This document shows positions 8,305 to 17,086 of a stretch of DNA of 64,000 nucleotides, piece after piece (position 1 is the stretch's first letter; each line of letters opens with the position of its first letter). The stretch spans positions 1-64,000 of the forward strand of contig DLHO01000015.1 in assembly GCA_002483265.1 (NCBI GenBank). The letters run 5' to 3'. A program made the position numbers and the translations under genes. The stretch is from Flavobacteriales bacterium UBA7666. Lineage in GTDB: Bacteria > Bacteroidota > Bacteroidia > Flavobacteriales_D > Crocinitomicaceae. A model generated the notes under the pieces. It did not search any database. It was given only the letters and a program-made list of their open reading frames with translations, and was not told the DNA's origin.

Positions 8305-8838
8305 ATGGCGGCCACGAAGAAAAAACGTTTTATGGAACTTTATGAACCTGTACATGTGAGGTTTGAAAAGTTTTGTAAAGCAAGAGCGTACGGAAATTTC
8401 AATTTCAAGGATTTAATGCATGATGCGTTGGTGGTCGCCTACGAACGTTTCGATTCCCTGAAAAATGATGGCGCTTTTTTACATTTTCTCTTCGGAATTG
8501 CCATTCGCTTGTTAGCTAATGAAAATCGAAAGATGAGCACGGAACGCTTATCCGATCATTCACCGGCTTACAATTATTCGCTGGAAAGTGATAGAACAGA
8601 TCGGCTTTTGGAGATTAATTTGTTGTACGAAGCGATTGCCAGTTTGCCCGATTTGCAAAAGGAAAGTATCATTCTTTTTGAAATCACCGGGTTTTCGATC
8701 AAAGAAATAGCGGAATTACAGCAATCTTCAGAAGATGCAGTGAAACAAAGATTGGTTAGAAGCAGAAAAAAACTCGTGGAATTGATGACCGAGAAAAAAG
8801 AAGTAGCATTAAATAATTTGAGTTATGACAGAAGATAG
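8305..8838 (+). CDS. ECF-type RNA polymerase sigma factor
   Basis: A 177-residue sigma-70 family factor of the extracytoplasmic function class. Region 2 is visible at about 15-75 (FKDLMHDALVVAYERFDSLKNDGAFLHFLFGIA, the DNA-melting and core-binding part). Region 4 is at about 115-165, with the helix-turn-helix FSIKEIAELQQSSEDAVKQRLVRSRKKL. An imperfect -7 box TAACTTTA lies 23 bases before the start. The next gene starts 14 bases before this one ends, so the two proteins are translationally coupled. The downstream protein, with its short cytoplasmic head and membrane segments, is the likely anti-sigma or output partner. Confidence 0.88.
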   Translation: MAATKKKRFMELYEPVHVRFEKFCKARAYGNFNFKDLMHDALVVAYERFDSLKNDGAFLHFLFGIAIRLLANENRKMSTERLSDHSPAYNYSLESDRTDRLLEINLLYEAIASLPDLQKESIILFEITGFSIKEIAELQQSSEDAVKQRLVRSRKKLVELMTEKKEVALNNLSYDRR

Positions 8839-9928
8839 ACTTTCCGGTTTGTTCGATGAAATTCGAAATGAGTCAGCTCAGACTTCTATTTCTGAGGTGG
8901 ATCAATGGATCGATACTGCAGTAGCAGCGGCTGCTACAGTTGGACTCTTAGCGACATTGAAATTAATACTCATTAAAAAACCTTTGATTATGTGGACAAC
9001 ATTATTAACAGTTACTGGAGGCGCTTCACTGGGAGTTGTGATGATTTTCAGTCAGCCTGAAGTAAAAGAGAAACCCGAAAAGAAAGAAGTTATTTCCTAT
9101 TCCGTTCCTGTAAAGGATTCTGATAGTAATCGGGAGAAAGAGGAAAAAACAGAAGAACCTAATGATTTGGAGACTCCCATATTGGATGAACCTGTCAAAG
9201 AATCCACTCCCGAAAACCAAGATTTGCCCGAAGATTTGGGAGCTCTTATTCCTTTAAAATCCCCGAAATTGGATCGTAATTCAGGAATTCCGACATATAA
9301 GAAACTGCAAACCTCAGAATCGTTTACAAAAGTTCACGTTTCCGGTGCTTTGTATGTTGAATTATCTCAGGGTAAATCATGTAGTGTTCAGATAGAACCG
9401 GAAACTGCAAAGGATTTGGTTGAGGTAGAAATTCAAAATGGAACACTTTATCTGAAAAATGCTCCTAATAAAAGGGATCGAAAAGAAAAAGTAGTCATCA
9501 AAGTATGTGTAGAAGATTTAAAAGAGCTGCATATGAGCGGGGCTACTAGTGTAACGAGTGTCAATCAATTGGGATTAGATGTATTGACTTTAGAAGCAGA
9601 CGGAGCAAGTAATGTGAGTTTGAGTATGAAAGCAACTAAATTAAACGGAGATTTTTCAGGCGCCTCTAATGTGGAGATTGTAGGAACATGTGAAACGGTA
9701 AATCTGGATGTTTCAGGGGCTTCACAAGCAAAACTATCTGATTTAAATGTGAAGAAGGCAAAGTTGGATAACAGCGGAGCTGCACATGTAGATCTTTTGA
9801 TTTCAGAAGAACTGAATGCAGATGGGTCAGGAGCGAGTATGACTTATTACAAAGTTGCCTCCGGTTCAAAATCGATTCGTGTAGATGTGAATACAAGCGG
9901 AAGCGCTTTAATTAAAGATAAGAAATAG
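8825..9928 (+). CDS. Membrane-anchored GIN-domain (DUF2807) protein, possible anti-sigma partner
   Basis: A 367-residue protein coupled to the ECF sigma gene by a 14-base overlap. It has a short cytoplasmic head (about 1-30, with LFDEIRNESAQTSISEVDQWI), two hydrophobic segments at about 32-49 and 54-75, and a Pro/Glu/Lys-rich linker (80-145). From about 160 to the end it has a DUF2807 head GIN beta-helix-like domain with recurring SGA(S/A) turns (SGATSV, DGASNV, SGASNV, SGASQA, SGAAHV, SGASMT, SGSALI). DUF2807 domains are extracytoplasmic in Bacteroidota. The head resembles the short N-termini of other Bacteroidota proteins encoded after ECF sigma genes, so an anti-sigma or stress-sensing role is inferred. 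Confidence 0.8.
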   Translation: MTEDRLSGLFDEIRNESAQTSISEVDQWIDTAVAAAATVGLLATLKLILIKKPLIMWTTLLTVTGGASLGVVMIFSQPEVKEKPEKKEVISYSVPVKDSDSNREKEEKTEEPNDLETPILDEPVKESTPENQDLPEDLGALIPLKSPKLDRNSGIPTYKKLQTSESFTKVHVSGALYVELSQGKSCSVQIEPETAKDLVEVEIQNGTLYLKNAPNKRDRKEKVVIKVCVEDLKELHMSGATSVTSVNQLGLDVLTLEADGASNVSLSMKATKLNGDFSGASNVEIVGTCETVNLDVSGASQAKLSDLNVKKAKLDNSGAAHVDLLISEELNADGSGASMTYYKVASGSKSIRVDVNTSGSALIKDKK

Positions 9929-9952
9929 CGCAGCTATTGAAGACGAGCAATG

Positions 9953-9970
9953 ATCCCGGATGTCCGGGAT
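9953..9970. repeat. Short palindrome ATCCCGGA/TCCGGGAT
   Basis: An 8-base perfect inverted repeat with a 2-base centre, 24 bases after the GIN-domain gene. No T-run follows, so it is not a classical terminator. Probably one of the scattered intergenic palindromes of this genome. Confidence 0.4.
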
Positions 9971-10080
9971 TAGCGCGAAAATTGTGAGGACAAAAGGAAT
10001 TGTATAAAGAAGCTGTAACAAGGCAAAGTTAGTTTATAACCTAAGTAGAGTAAAGAAGAAACAAAACGTTGTTTCGAAAA

Positions 10081-10110
10081 AGCCCCTGATGGAGATCAGG
10101 GGCTTTTTAT
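10081..10110 (+). terminator. Strong rho-independent terminator
   Basis: A nine-base perfect stem AGCCCCTGA / TCAGGGGCT with a six-base loop, then TTTTATTTT. It ends the sigma factor/GIN operon about 150 bases after the stop codon. Confidence 0.85.
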
Positions 10111-10115
10111 TTTGA

Positions 10116-10187
10116 CTTCGACTCCGCTCAGTCACCTTGTTTGATCAGTTTGAAAAAACAGTAAAAGGTGCCTGAGCGGAGTCGAAG
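10116..10187. repeat. REP-like inverted repeat, CTTCGACTCCGCTCAG family
   Basis: CTTCGACTCCGCTCAGTCACCTT pairs with AAGGTGCCTGAGCGGAGTCGAAG across about 26 bases (one mismatch). Further copies of the same family are at 15301-15380 and 57545-57610. All lie between genes and could also act as weak bidirectional terminators. Confidence 0.7.
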
Positions 10188-10199
10188 ATGTTTTTGATG

Positions 10200-11147
10200 T
10201 TAATGCTCTAAACTAGCCAAATAGCGTTCTGCATCTAAAGCAGCCATACAGCCTGTTCCTGCAGCAGTAATTGCCTGACGGTAATTTTTGTCAGCAGCAT
10301 CTCCTGCAACAAATACTCCCGGAACATTCGTTAATGAAGTTCCCGGTTTTTCGTATTTGATATATCCTGTTTCATCCAGATTGATGTAATCTTTGAAAAT
10401 ATCTGTATTTGGTTTGTGACCAATTGCTACGAAGAAACCTGTAGCCGGAATTTCTTGTTCTTCTCCTGAAACGTTGTTTTTCACTTTTACAGCAGTAACT
10501 CCATTACCATCACCCAATACCTCAACCGTTTCCGTATTGTGAAGGATCTCGATGTTTGGTGTATTGCGCACGCGATCAGCCATGATTTTTGAAGCACGGA
10601 ATTTTTCCGTACGAACTAACATCGTTACTTTCTTACATAATTTAGAAAGGTAATGTGCTTCCTCACAAGCTGAATCTCCCGCACCAACGATTACAGTTTC
10701 CTGTCCGCGGTAGAAGAATCCGTCACAAACTGCACAAGCAGAAACGCCACCACCAATTGAAAGGTAATGCTGTTCTGAAGGTAGTCCTAAGTATTTTGCA
10801 GCAGCTCCGGTAGAAATAATCACTGTTTCAGCGTGAATTTCATGTCCGTCTTCTGTCCAGCATTTATGAATTGGACCTGAAAAATCTACCTTCGTAATAA
10901 AACCAAAACGAACATCTGTTTCAAAACGTTTTGCCTGAGCTTCTAATTGAGTCATCATTTCCGGTCCTGTTACTCCATCAGGGTATCCTGGGAAATTCTC
11001 AACTTCGTTTGTTGTCGTTAACTGTCCACCCGGTTGCATTCCCTGATACATTACAGGTTTCATTTCTGCTCTGGCAGCGTAAATTGCAGCAGTGTATCCG
11101 GCAGGACCTGAACCAATAATCAGGCATTTTATTTTTTCAGCACTCAT
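10200..11147 (-). CDS. trxB: Thioredoxin-disulfide reductase
   Basis: A 315-residue flavoenzyme that uses NADPH to reduce thioredoxin. The FAD-binding loop GSGPAGYTAAIYAARA is at about 12-27, the redox-active CAVC at 138-141, the NADPH-binding loop GAGDSACEEA at about 155-164, and the C-terminal FAD motif GVFVAGDAADKNYRQAITAAGTGCMAALDAERYL near 275-310. Normal length for a low-Mr bacterial TrxR. It forms a single-gene unit; a REP-like hairpin lies right behind the stop. Confidence 0.96.
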   Translation of the reverse strand: MSAEKIKCLIIGSGPAGYTAAIYAARAEMKPVMYQGMQPGGQLTTTNEVENFPGYPDGVTGPEMMTQLEAQAKRFETDVRFGFITKVDFSGPIHKCWTEDGHEIHAETVIISTGAAAKYLGLPSEQHYLSIGGGVSACAVCDGFFYRGQETVIVGAGDSACEEAHYLSKLCKKVTMLVRTEKFRASKIMADRVRNTPNIEILHNTETVEVLGDGNGVTAVKVKNNVSGEEQEIPATGFFVAIGHKPNTDIFKDYINLDETGYIKYEKPGTSLTNVPGVFVAGDAADKNYRQAITAAGTGCMAALDAERYLASLEH

Positions 11148-11317
11148 ATTTTTTTACTAATGTTTAAATTTATGTTCAATCCGCCACGGCGGATTATTTA
11201 TCAGTCAGCCGCGGTTGACTTCGTATTCGTTTTTTTAGTTTGAAGGATATAAAGTTAGGGTTTTCTTGCTTTCAATGGATAGTGCAAACAGAAGTGGATT
11301 TTGATAGGAATCCAAGG

Positions 11318-11875
11318 TTATTTTTTGCAGTAATAAACAAAAGCAGGAGGGAAGTTGGCCGGAGTAAATGCTATTTCCATGTGTTGGAAGAATTGCTTGA
11401 TGTTCTTTTTGGCATTCAATGAATACTGAAACTGAACATATATAGAATCTGAATGCATCACCCGATGACTTTCCTTTAGAATCCGGTTCTTTAAATCGCT
11501 TGGGAAGTTGGCAAGTGGAAGTGAAGAAACAACAGCATCTGCTTGAGAATATCCGTTTTTCTCCAGGTATTCACCAATTTTTTCTGCTGAATCATGGATC
11601 AAAATAACACGCGGATCTTTGAATTCTTTTCGCAGCATATTCATGAAACTGTCATTGAGTTCAAAGACCAATAAAATGCCGTCAGGACTTAAGCTTTCAA
11701 GGATTTTCCGAGTGAATACTCCAGTTCCGGGACCTAATTCCACAATGACTTTAGCAGTTGAGAAATCAATTTTCTGCAACATTTTTTTTGCTAAATACTT
11801 GGAGCTTGGAGCCATCGCCCCAACCATTTTACGTTCTTTCCAGAAATTACGTATAAATGAACGCTTATCAGACAT
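11318..11875 (-). CDS. Class I SAM-dependent methyltransferase, phospholipid N-methyltransferase-like
   Basis: A 185-residue methyltransferase of the COG3963 type. The N-terminal part FIRNFWKERKMVGAMAPSSKYLAKKML is the usual lead-in of that group. The SAM loop VIVELGPGTGVFT is at about 44-56, the acidic strand LLVFELND near 72, and a motif IV-like DAVVSSLPLANFP near 112. Relatives include phosphatidylethanolamine N-methyltransferases and rRNA adenine dimethylase-like enzymes; SSLPL rather than NLPY/NPPY argues against a base methylase. It overlaps the dihydroorotase-like gene by 8 bases and is the last gene of that operon. Confidence 0.75.
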   Translation of the reverse strand: MSDKRSFIRNFWKERKMVGAMAPSSKYLAKKMLQKIDFSTAKVIVELGPGTGVFTRKILESLSPDGILLVFELNDSFMNMLRKEFKDPRVILIHDSAEKIGEYLEKNGYSQADAVVSSLPLANFPSDLKNRILKESHRVMHSDSIYVQFQYSLNAKKNIKQFFQHMEIAFTPANFPPAFVYYCKK

Positions 11876-13142
11876 TTTCTCTTGTTTCTTTCAGTGCGAA
11901 TTTACCATTATTGATAATTCCATAAACAAAACCGTTTAATTGTTTATTCAATGCTGGTGTATTGCTACACGGTATAACTAAATCTTCTTTTGTAAACACC
12001 CACGATTTCCCAGGAATGAACAGGGACAAATCTGCTACTGTTTGATCTTCAATAGGTGAGGTGTCTAAAGACAATAATTCCCTTCCTTTTTCGGTCAGTC
12101 GGCTTACAACCAGTTCTAAATCGAAGTCAGAACAAGCTCCTAATTCACCGAAAAGCGTTTGAAGTGTACTGTTTCCATAATTGGCGTGGTCAAATTCCAG
12201 ATCCGTTTCTTCTGAATCATTTGGTCTGTGATCTGAAACGATGCAATCAATGATTCCATCTTTCAATCCCGCCCAAAGCGCTTTCCGATCTGATTCTGTG
12301 CGGAGAGGAGGCATTAATTTGAAATTTACATCGAAATCCAATACGGCCCTTTCGTTGTAAATCAAGTGTTGTGCGTGTACATCTGCCGTAATATTCAATC
12401 CTTTTGCTTTTGCTTTTCGAATCAAATCAACAGATTCCGCATTGGAAATTCCTGTTGCATGCAGGTTTCCACCGGTATATTCCAACAATCGGAGGTTACG
12501 CTCCAATTGAATGATTTCACTAATTGTAGGATCAGCTTTCAAACCTGTTTTGGTAGAAGCTTCTCCTTCGTTTACCATTCCGCCTCCGGAAATAGACTTG
12601 TCATGGGCGAAACCAATAACAATTCCGTCAAAATTCTTTGAATAGAGCAAGGCACGATACATGATTCCGCCATTTACGGAAACCAAGTCGTCTGAGAATA
12701 GTCGAACACCGGACTGGAACATATCATACATTTCTGCCAGTGCTTCGCCTTGATTCTTTTTGGTAATACAACCCATTGGGTGCAAAGAAGTCACGGCATT
12801 TTCGCTTCTTCTCAAAACGTATTCTACGCTTGTCTTGTTATCGAGAACGGGTAAGGTTGACGGCAAAACGGCTACATGTGTAAATCCACCGTAAGCCGCA
12901 GCATCTAATCCGCCTTGAATAGTTGATTTATGTTCTTCTCCCGGATCTGCAAAGTGGGCTTTCAAATCGACCCATCCTTTAGAAATATGTAGATTATCTT
13001 CCTGGATCTCCAATTCACAAGAACGCTCAATTTTAGCTGCTATCTCGTGAATTTTTCCATCCTCAAGGTAAATATCCACCGTCTTTCCATTCCACTTGGA
13101 GCTTCTATCTATAACTGTTACTTGCCGGATAAGTAATTTCAT
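11868..13142 (-). CDS. Dihydroorotase-like amidohydrolase lacking metal ligands (pseudo-DHOase)
   Basis: A 424-residue protein with the fold and length of class I dihydroorotase, the third step of pyrimidine synthesis. The metal-binding DxHxHxRxPG motif is changed to DLKAHFADPG: the first His is Lys61 and the substrate Arg is Ala65. The usual HxxHVST segment reads LHATGISNAES, losing another ligand. NADV-H-A-Q-H and the late SDH are still there, as is FKLMPPLR. I therefore expect little or no DHOase activity; comparable inactive paralogues (PyrC' of Pseudomonas) act as structural partners of aspartate carbamoyltransferase. It lies 4 bases behind the BatA-like gene and overlaps the next gene by 8 bases. 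Confidence 0.8.
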   Translation of the reverse strand: MKLLIRQVTVIDRSSKWNGKTVDIYLEDGKIHEIAAKIERSCELEIQEDNLHISKGWVDLKAHFADPGEEHKSTIQGGLDAAAYGGFTHVAVLPSTLPVLDNKTSVEYVLRRSENAVTSLHPMGCITKKNQGEALAEMYDMFQSGVRLFSDDLVSVNGGIMYRALLYSKNFDGIVIGFAHDKSISGGGMVNEGEASTKTGLKADPTISEIIQLERNLRLLEYTGGNLHATGISNAESVDLIRKAKAKGLNITADVHAQHLIYNERAVLDFDVNFKLMPPLRTESDRKALWAGLKDGIIDCIVSDHRPNDSEETDLEFDHANYGNSTLQTLFGELGACSDFDLELVVSRLTEKGRELLSLDTSPIEDQTVADLSLFIPGKSWVFTKEDLVIPCSNTPALNKQLNGFVYGIINNGKFALKETRENV

Positions 13143-13146
13143 ATCT

Positions 13147-15198
13147 TTATTTCTTGTAGAAAATTAGTAAAGCCATTTCGCATAGGACGAATATTCCTGC
13201 AAAGAAAACAAACCATTTCCAGATGTCATAACTTTCTCCAATTTCTAAGAGAGAAGCACTGTTCCAATTGGAACCGTCTTGCATTGCATTTACATGAATT
13301 CCGGCTTGTTCAAAGGATTTTTTAATTTCTTCTTGCGTTGACTCCACTATTTGAGATTCAAGTCGGTTGTAGTTCGTTGAAAGAATTCCTTTTGTTTTTC
13401 CATCCTGAGAAATTGAATAGTTTCCTGCTTCAAGAATACGAATAGCCTCTAAACCTTGAATAGAAAGATACGAACGTTTGTTTTTGGTGAAAACAACAGG
13501 AATGTAATCAATCTGTCCTTGTTTTAAATGAACTGGGTTTTCACCGGAGGAATTGATGTTTAAAGGATAGCTTCCGTCGGAACCAATGATCAGATAAGTT
13601 GGGTTTTGGCGTTGGCTCAAATTCCCAACATGCAATAACAGCGTAGAAAACAGCTGATTACTTGTAAACGTACTGAATTCTTGTTTCAAAGAGGTGGAGA
13701 ATAAATACGAATTATTCTTTCCGGTGCTTTTGACGAAGAAAGGTGTTCCATTCTGATAATTCATCAGATTACTGGAAAGTGTTTTTGAATTATTCATCAA
13801 GCGGTAAGCTTTGGCCACGGCGGGAAGTGAAATGTTTTCGGGTCTTCCCTCGAAAATCCCTTGAAAGAAAGGATCCTTGATGTTTAACTTTTGAACTCCC
13901 AAACCAACTGTTTGTGTTCCGTTAATTGCGGGTAAATTCAATTTATCCAATAAGGCATTCCAGCCACCCGGAGAAACGTTCGTTCCCGGAATGAGTAGGA
14001 TAGCCCCCTGTTCTTCGCAATAACTCGTTAGTTCAGTTGTCAGATTACTTGGAACCTGATTCAAGCCGTTTAATACGATTAGGTCAATTGCTTCGAGATT
14101 TTCCTGTGAGGCCTGATTTGTCGATACTTCTTTGATCTTGTAAAAATCATCCAGTCCGAAAACAATCCCAACATTTTCAACAGCATCTTCGCCATTAATG
14201 ATTAACACAGAACTGCTTTTCTTTACTTCGTAGTTGAAGAAGAAAGAATCGTCCTGAACCATTTGTTTGTCGTTGATTGAGATTTTGCCTTTTGCAATTC
14301 CTGCATTTTGGTTGAAATAATTCAAATGCACCGTATCTGCTCCGTTTGCAGGTAATTCTGCGAATAGATCGCGTTTTATTTTTCCAATTTGAACACTTAC
14401 TACTGCAGATTCGATTTGTTCTTTTCCGGTATTAACCACCCGGATAGAAAGTGTTTGAGCAGAGCCTAATTTCTGGATCGGGGTTTCAAACCAAATGGTG
14501 TCGATGTATAAATTACCCGTATTTTGAGGCGCTAAAATGAGTGGTGATACAGCAGCGATTGATTTAAACTTTTTATTTGAATTGGGAGTTTTATTTTTTT
14601 GAAAATCAGATAAATAGACTAAAGATGGTTTTGACTTAATGTTTCCTTCTTTTTGAGCGTCTTCCACCCACTGATTCCAGTACGAAAGGATCTCTTCCTG
14701 TGAACGGTAGATAGGAGAGTAGCCGACTTTCGCCACCTGATCTACAAATTTCACTTTCGTTAAAGTCTGTTTTTCATTCCCGCTCAATTCATTGGTGAAC
14801 AAAACATATTGGGTGTTTCGTGGAGCTTTATCCACAATAGAACCTGCCAGTTCCTTTGCTTGCGCTAACAATTCCCCTTGTCCGCCTATGCGCGACATGG
14901 AAAAGGAATTATCAATGTACACACCAATTAACTGAATGTCTTTTTTGTTTGAATCAGATTTTGGGAAATAGGGTTGAGCGAAGGCTAAAACCAAACAAGT
15001 GAAAGCCAGAAGGCGTGCAAGTAAAATCAATAAATGCTTGATCTTTCTTGGGTTTTTCTGCTGTTGTTCAACCGACTTAACGAATGCAATACTGGAAAAA
15101 TAGATGGTTTTGTATTTGCGAAAATGGAAAAGGTGAATGAGTATTGGAACAACCAAAACCAGTAGGGCAAATAAAAATTCAGGGTAGACCCATTTCAT
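13147..15198 (-). CDS. BatA-like membrane protein (aerotolerance N-terminal domain)
   Basis: A 683-residue membrane protein that begins with the BatA/aerotolerance N-terminal domain: MKWVYPEFLFALLVLVVPILIHLFHFRKYKTIYFSS, then a second TM around 58-78 that ends in LAFAQPYF. The following periplasmic region has von Willebrand A-like features (GVYIDNSFSM, VLFTNELSG, LVYLSDFQKN), a middle part with a GAT-like strand pattern (SVLIINGED, IDLIVLNGLNQVP), and one TM near the C-terminus (about 660-680). This protein type is common in Bacteroidota and is often linked to Bat operons, though no MoxR or BatB-E genes are near. It is the first gene of a three-gene operon. Confidence 0.82.
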   Translation of the reverse strand: MKWVYPEFLFALLVLVVPILIHLFHFRKYKTIYFSSIAFVKSVEQQQKNPRKIKHLLILLARLLAFTCLVLAFAQPYFPKSDSNKKDIQLIGVYIDNSFSMSRIGGQGELLAQAKELAGSIVDKAPRNTQYVLFTNELSGNEKQTLTKVKFVDQVAKVGYSPIYRSQEEILSYWNQWVEDAQKEGNIKSKPSLVYLSDFQKNKTPNSNKKFKSIAAVSPLILAPQNTGNLYIDTIWFETPIQKLGSAQTLSIRVVNTGKEQIESAVVSVQIGKIKRDLFAELPANGADTVHLNYFNQNAGIAKGKISINDKQMVQDDSFFFNYEVKKSSSVLIINGEDAVENVGIVFGLDDFYKIKEVSTNQASQENLEAIDLIVLNGLNQVPSNLTTELTSYCEEQGAILLIPGTNVSPGGWNALLDKLNLPAINGTQTVGLGVQKLNIKDPFFQGIFEGRPENISLPAVAKAYRLMNNSKTLSSNLMNYQNGTPFFVKSTGKNNSYLFSTSLKQEFSTFTSNQLFSTLLLHVGNLSQRQNPTYLIIGSDGSYPLNINSSGENPVHLKQGQIDYIPVVFTKNKRSYLSIQGLEAIRILEAGNYSISQDGKTKGILSTNYNRLESQIVESTQEEIKKSFEQAGIHVNAMQDGSNWNSASLLEIGESYDIWKWFVFFAGIFVLCEMALLIFYKK

Positions 15199-15300
15199 GC
15201 CGCTAAGATAATTACGAATTCCTAATTACGAATTACGAATTCGGAGAGTTTTCCTTGATTTTTGAACAATTTGGGAGGCTTTAACAATTGGAATCGTGCG

Positions 15301-15380
15301 GTGACTTCGACTCCGCTCAGCCACCTCAATTTGATTGGCTGGAAAAATGGTGAAAGGTGACTGAGCGGAGTCGAAGTCAC
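15301..15380. repeat. REP-like inverted repeat, CTTCGACTCCGCTCAG family
   Basis: GTGACTTCGACTCCGCTCAG near 15301 pairs with CTGAGCGGAGTCGAAGTCAC ending at 15380, a perfect 20-base inverted repeat with about 40 bases between the arms. It sits between two minus-strand genes, directly behind the stop of the TIGR02757 gene, and may help to end its transcript. Confidence 0.75.
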
Positions 15381-15384
15381 GATA

Positions 15385-16137
15385 TCATTTCACTCCCTCA
15401 AAAACTCCTAATCCAAACAAGGCAAAGTCGTATTTACAGGGATCTTCCGGATCGAACTGAACCAATTGCTCTTGAATTTCAGCTACGCTTTTCCAATCGT
15501 TTTGTGTACGGGTAAGAATTCCCAGTTTTCGGGCTACATTGCCGGTATGAACGTCTAAGGGAAGATGTAATTCCGACATGGGAATGCTGTTCCAAATTCC
15601 AAAATCCACTCCGGATTCGTCTTTACGAACCATCCAGCGCAAAAACATGTTGATTCGTTTGGCTGAAGATCCTTTTAGCGGATTTGCTAAGTGCTTATGC
15701 GTTCTATCTGGAAAGGGTTCTTGTGTAAATGCATTTCTGAAAGAGGCGATTCTTCCCTGAACACCCGGAATTTCGGAATGGAGTTTAAAAGCTTGCTCTA
15801 AACCGCCTTGTTGATAAATTCGTTGCAGGGAAACAAAAAATGCATTCAAATCGTCACTATTGAAGGTACGGTGAACGAATGTGTGTTTTTGCTCTTCGTA
15901 ATTCAGAACGTATTCATAGGGCTTGAAATTCATGATCTCAAGCAAGCGTTGTCCGCTTTTGATAATAGCCGTTCGATTTCCCCAAGCTAAAGTTGAAATC
16001 AAAAAAGCACTGATTTCAATGTCTTCCTTTCGGGTAAATTGCTTCGGAATTTGGATCGGATCTGTTTGAATGAAGTCCGGCTTGTTATATTCCAGAACCT
16101 TTTTATTCAAATAATCAGTAAGTTGAGCTTGATCCAT
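15385..16137 (-). CDS. TIGR02757 family protein (DUF2400)
   Basis: A 250-residue protein of the TIGR02757/DUF2400 family, found in Bacteroidota, spirochaetes and delta-proteobacteria and of unknown biochemical role. Recognised by IEISAFLISTLAWGNRTAIIKSGQRLL, PFPDRTHKHLANPLKGSSAKRINMFLRWMVRKDESGVDFGIW and LPLDVHTGNVARKLGIL, which form the conserved core. The arrangement recalls HhH/endonuclease III-like folds, but I see no catalytic motif that would fix a function. Full length. It is divergent from a small lipoprotein gene with an 81-base AT-rich gap. Confidence 0.85.
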   Translation of the reverse strand: MDQAQLTDYLNKKVLEYNKPDFIQTDPIQIPKQFTRKEDIEISAFLISTLAWGNRTAIIKSGQRLLEIMNFKPYEYVLNYEEQKHTFVHRTFNSDDLNAFFVSLQRIYQQGGLEQAFKLHSEIPGVQGRIASFRNAFTQEPFPDRTHKHLANPLKGSSAKRINMFLRWMVRKDESGVDFGIWNSIPMSELHLPLDVHTGNVARKLGILTRTQNDWKSVAEIQEQLVQFDPEDPCKYDFALFGLGVFEGVK

Positions 16138-16218
16138 GTTTTTTTGTAAAAAAATATAATTTATCCGTACGATTACTTTTCGATCACTAAATTAATAGTT
16201 CATTCAAAACATTGGTTT

Positions 16219-16434
16219 ATGAGAACGATGATCTATTTATTCGCAATTTCTGTAGGAGTTTTATCAACTTCTTCCTGCGTAAAAAAGAAGAAGGGGAATT
16301 GTTATTGTAAATTCTACAGTGGCGACCGAACTCATTATGATTTGACATCCTTGCCTCGAAATGAACAGGAAGATTCCTGTAAAGTGATCGATAACAATGC
16401 GGAAGCGTTTGCTGGCGACTGTAAATTGAAATAG
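16219..16434 (+). CDS. Small putative lipoprotein (71 aa)
   Basis: A 71-residue protein with a lipoprotein signal: hydrophobic core MIYLFAISVGVL, lipobox STSSC and Cys20 as the lipidation site, followed by a basic KKKKG stretch. The mature part holds four more cysteines (NCYCKF, SCKV, DCKLK), perhaps forming two disulfides. ATG 16225 is an alternative start two codons later. It ends one base before the stop codon of the convergent lolD gene. Function unknown. Confidence 0.6.
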   Translation: MRTMIYLFAISVGVLSTSSCVKKKKGNCYCKFYSGDRTHYDLTSLPRNEQEDSCKVIDNNAEAFAGDCKLK

Positions 16435-16435
16435 T

Positions 16436-17086
16436 TTATTTCAACGATCCGTCAGCCATTTCAATTGTTCTGTCAGCCATTTCTGCAAGCAGGTTGTTGT
16501 GTGTAACGATCACAAATGTCTGTCCGAATTCTTTGCGTAGGTCGAAAAACAATTGATGCAATTCTGCTGCATTTTTAGAATCCAGATTTCCGGAAGGTTC
16601 GTCTGCAAAAATGATGTCGGGTTCGTTCATCAAGGCTCTTGCAACAGCAACACGTTGCTGCTCTCCACCGGAAAGTGCAGAAGGCTGATGATTTTCACGA
16701 TCGCGAAGTCCTAATTTGTCCAACAACTGCTTGGCGCGTTCTTTGGATTCATTCATTCCTTTTCCGCCAATTAACGCTGGCATTACGACGTTTTCCAATG
16801 CTGTGAATTCAGGTAATAACTGATGGAATTGGAAAATGAATCCGATTTTTTGATTGCGGAAATCAGCCAATCCTTTCGAATTCAATGAAAATGGATTGAT
16901 TCCGTTCAACGTTAAAGTCCCGGAATCAGGCTTGTCTAAGGTTCCCAAAATTTGAAGTAAAGTCGTTTTTCCGGCTCCGGAAGAGCCAACAATTGAAACA
17001 ATTTCACCGGATTGAATTTCCAGATCGATGCCTTTCAATACATCTAATTGACCGTACTTTTTTTGGATTCCTTTTGCAACAAGCAT
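16436..17086 (-). CDS. lolD: Lipoprotein-releasing ABC transporter ATPase LolD
   Basis: A 216-residue ATPase of the LolCDE/MacB-type family, which powers release of outer-membrane lipoproteins from the inner membrane. Walker A GSSGAGKT is at 34-41, the Q-loop FQFHQLLPEF near 90, the signature LSGGEQQRVAVARAL near 138, Walker B IIFADEPSGNLD near 160, and the H-loop VTHNN near 195. The FQFHQLLPEFTALENV segment is typical of LolD. Its ATG overlaps the stop of ribBA by one base (TAATG), so the pair is co-translated. The permease partner is not in the window. Confidence 0.88.
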   Translation of the reverse strand: MLVAKGIQKKYGQLDVLKGIDLEIQSGEIVSIVGSSGAGKTTLLQILGTLDKPDSGTLTLNGINPFSLNSKGLADFRNQKIGFIFQFHQLLPEFTALENVVMPALIGGKGMNESKERAKQLLDKLGLRDRENHQPSALSGGEQQRVAVARALMNEPDIIFADEPSGNLDSKNAAELHQLFFDLRKEFGQTFVIVTHNNLLAEMADRTIEMADGSLK

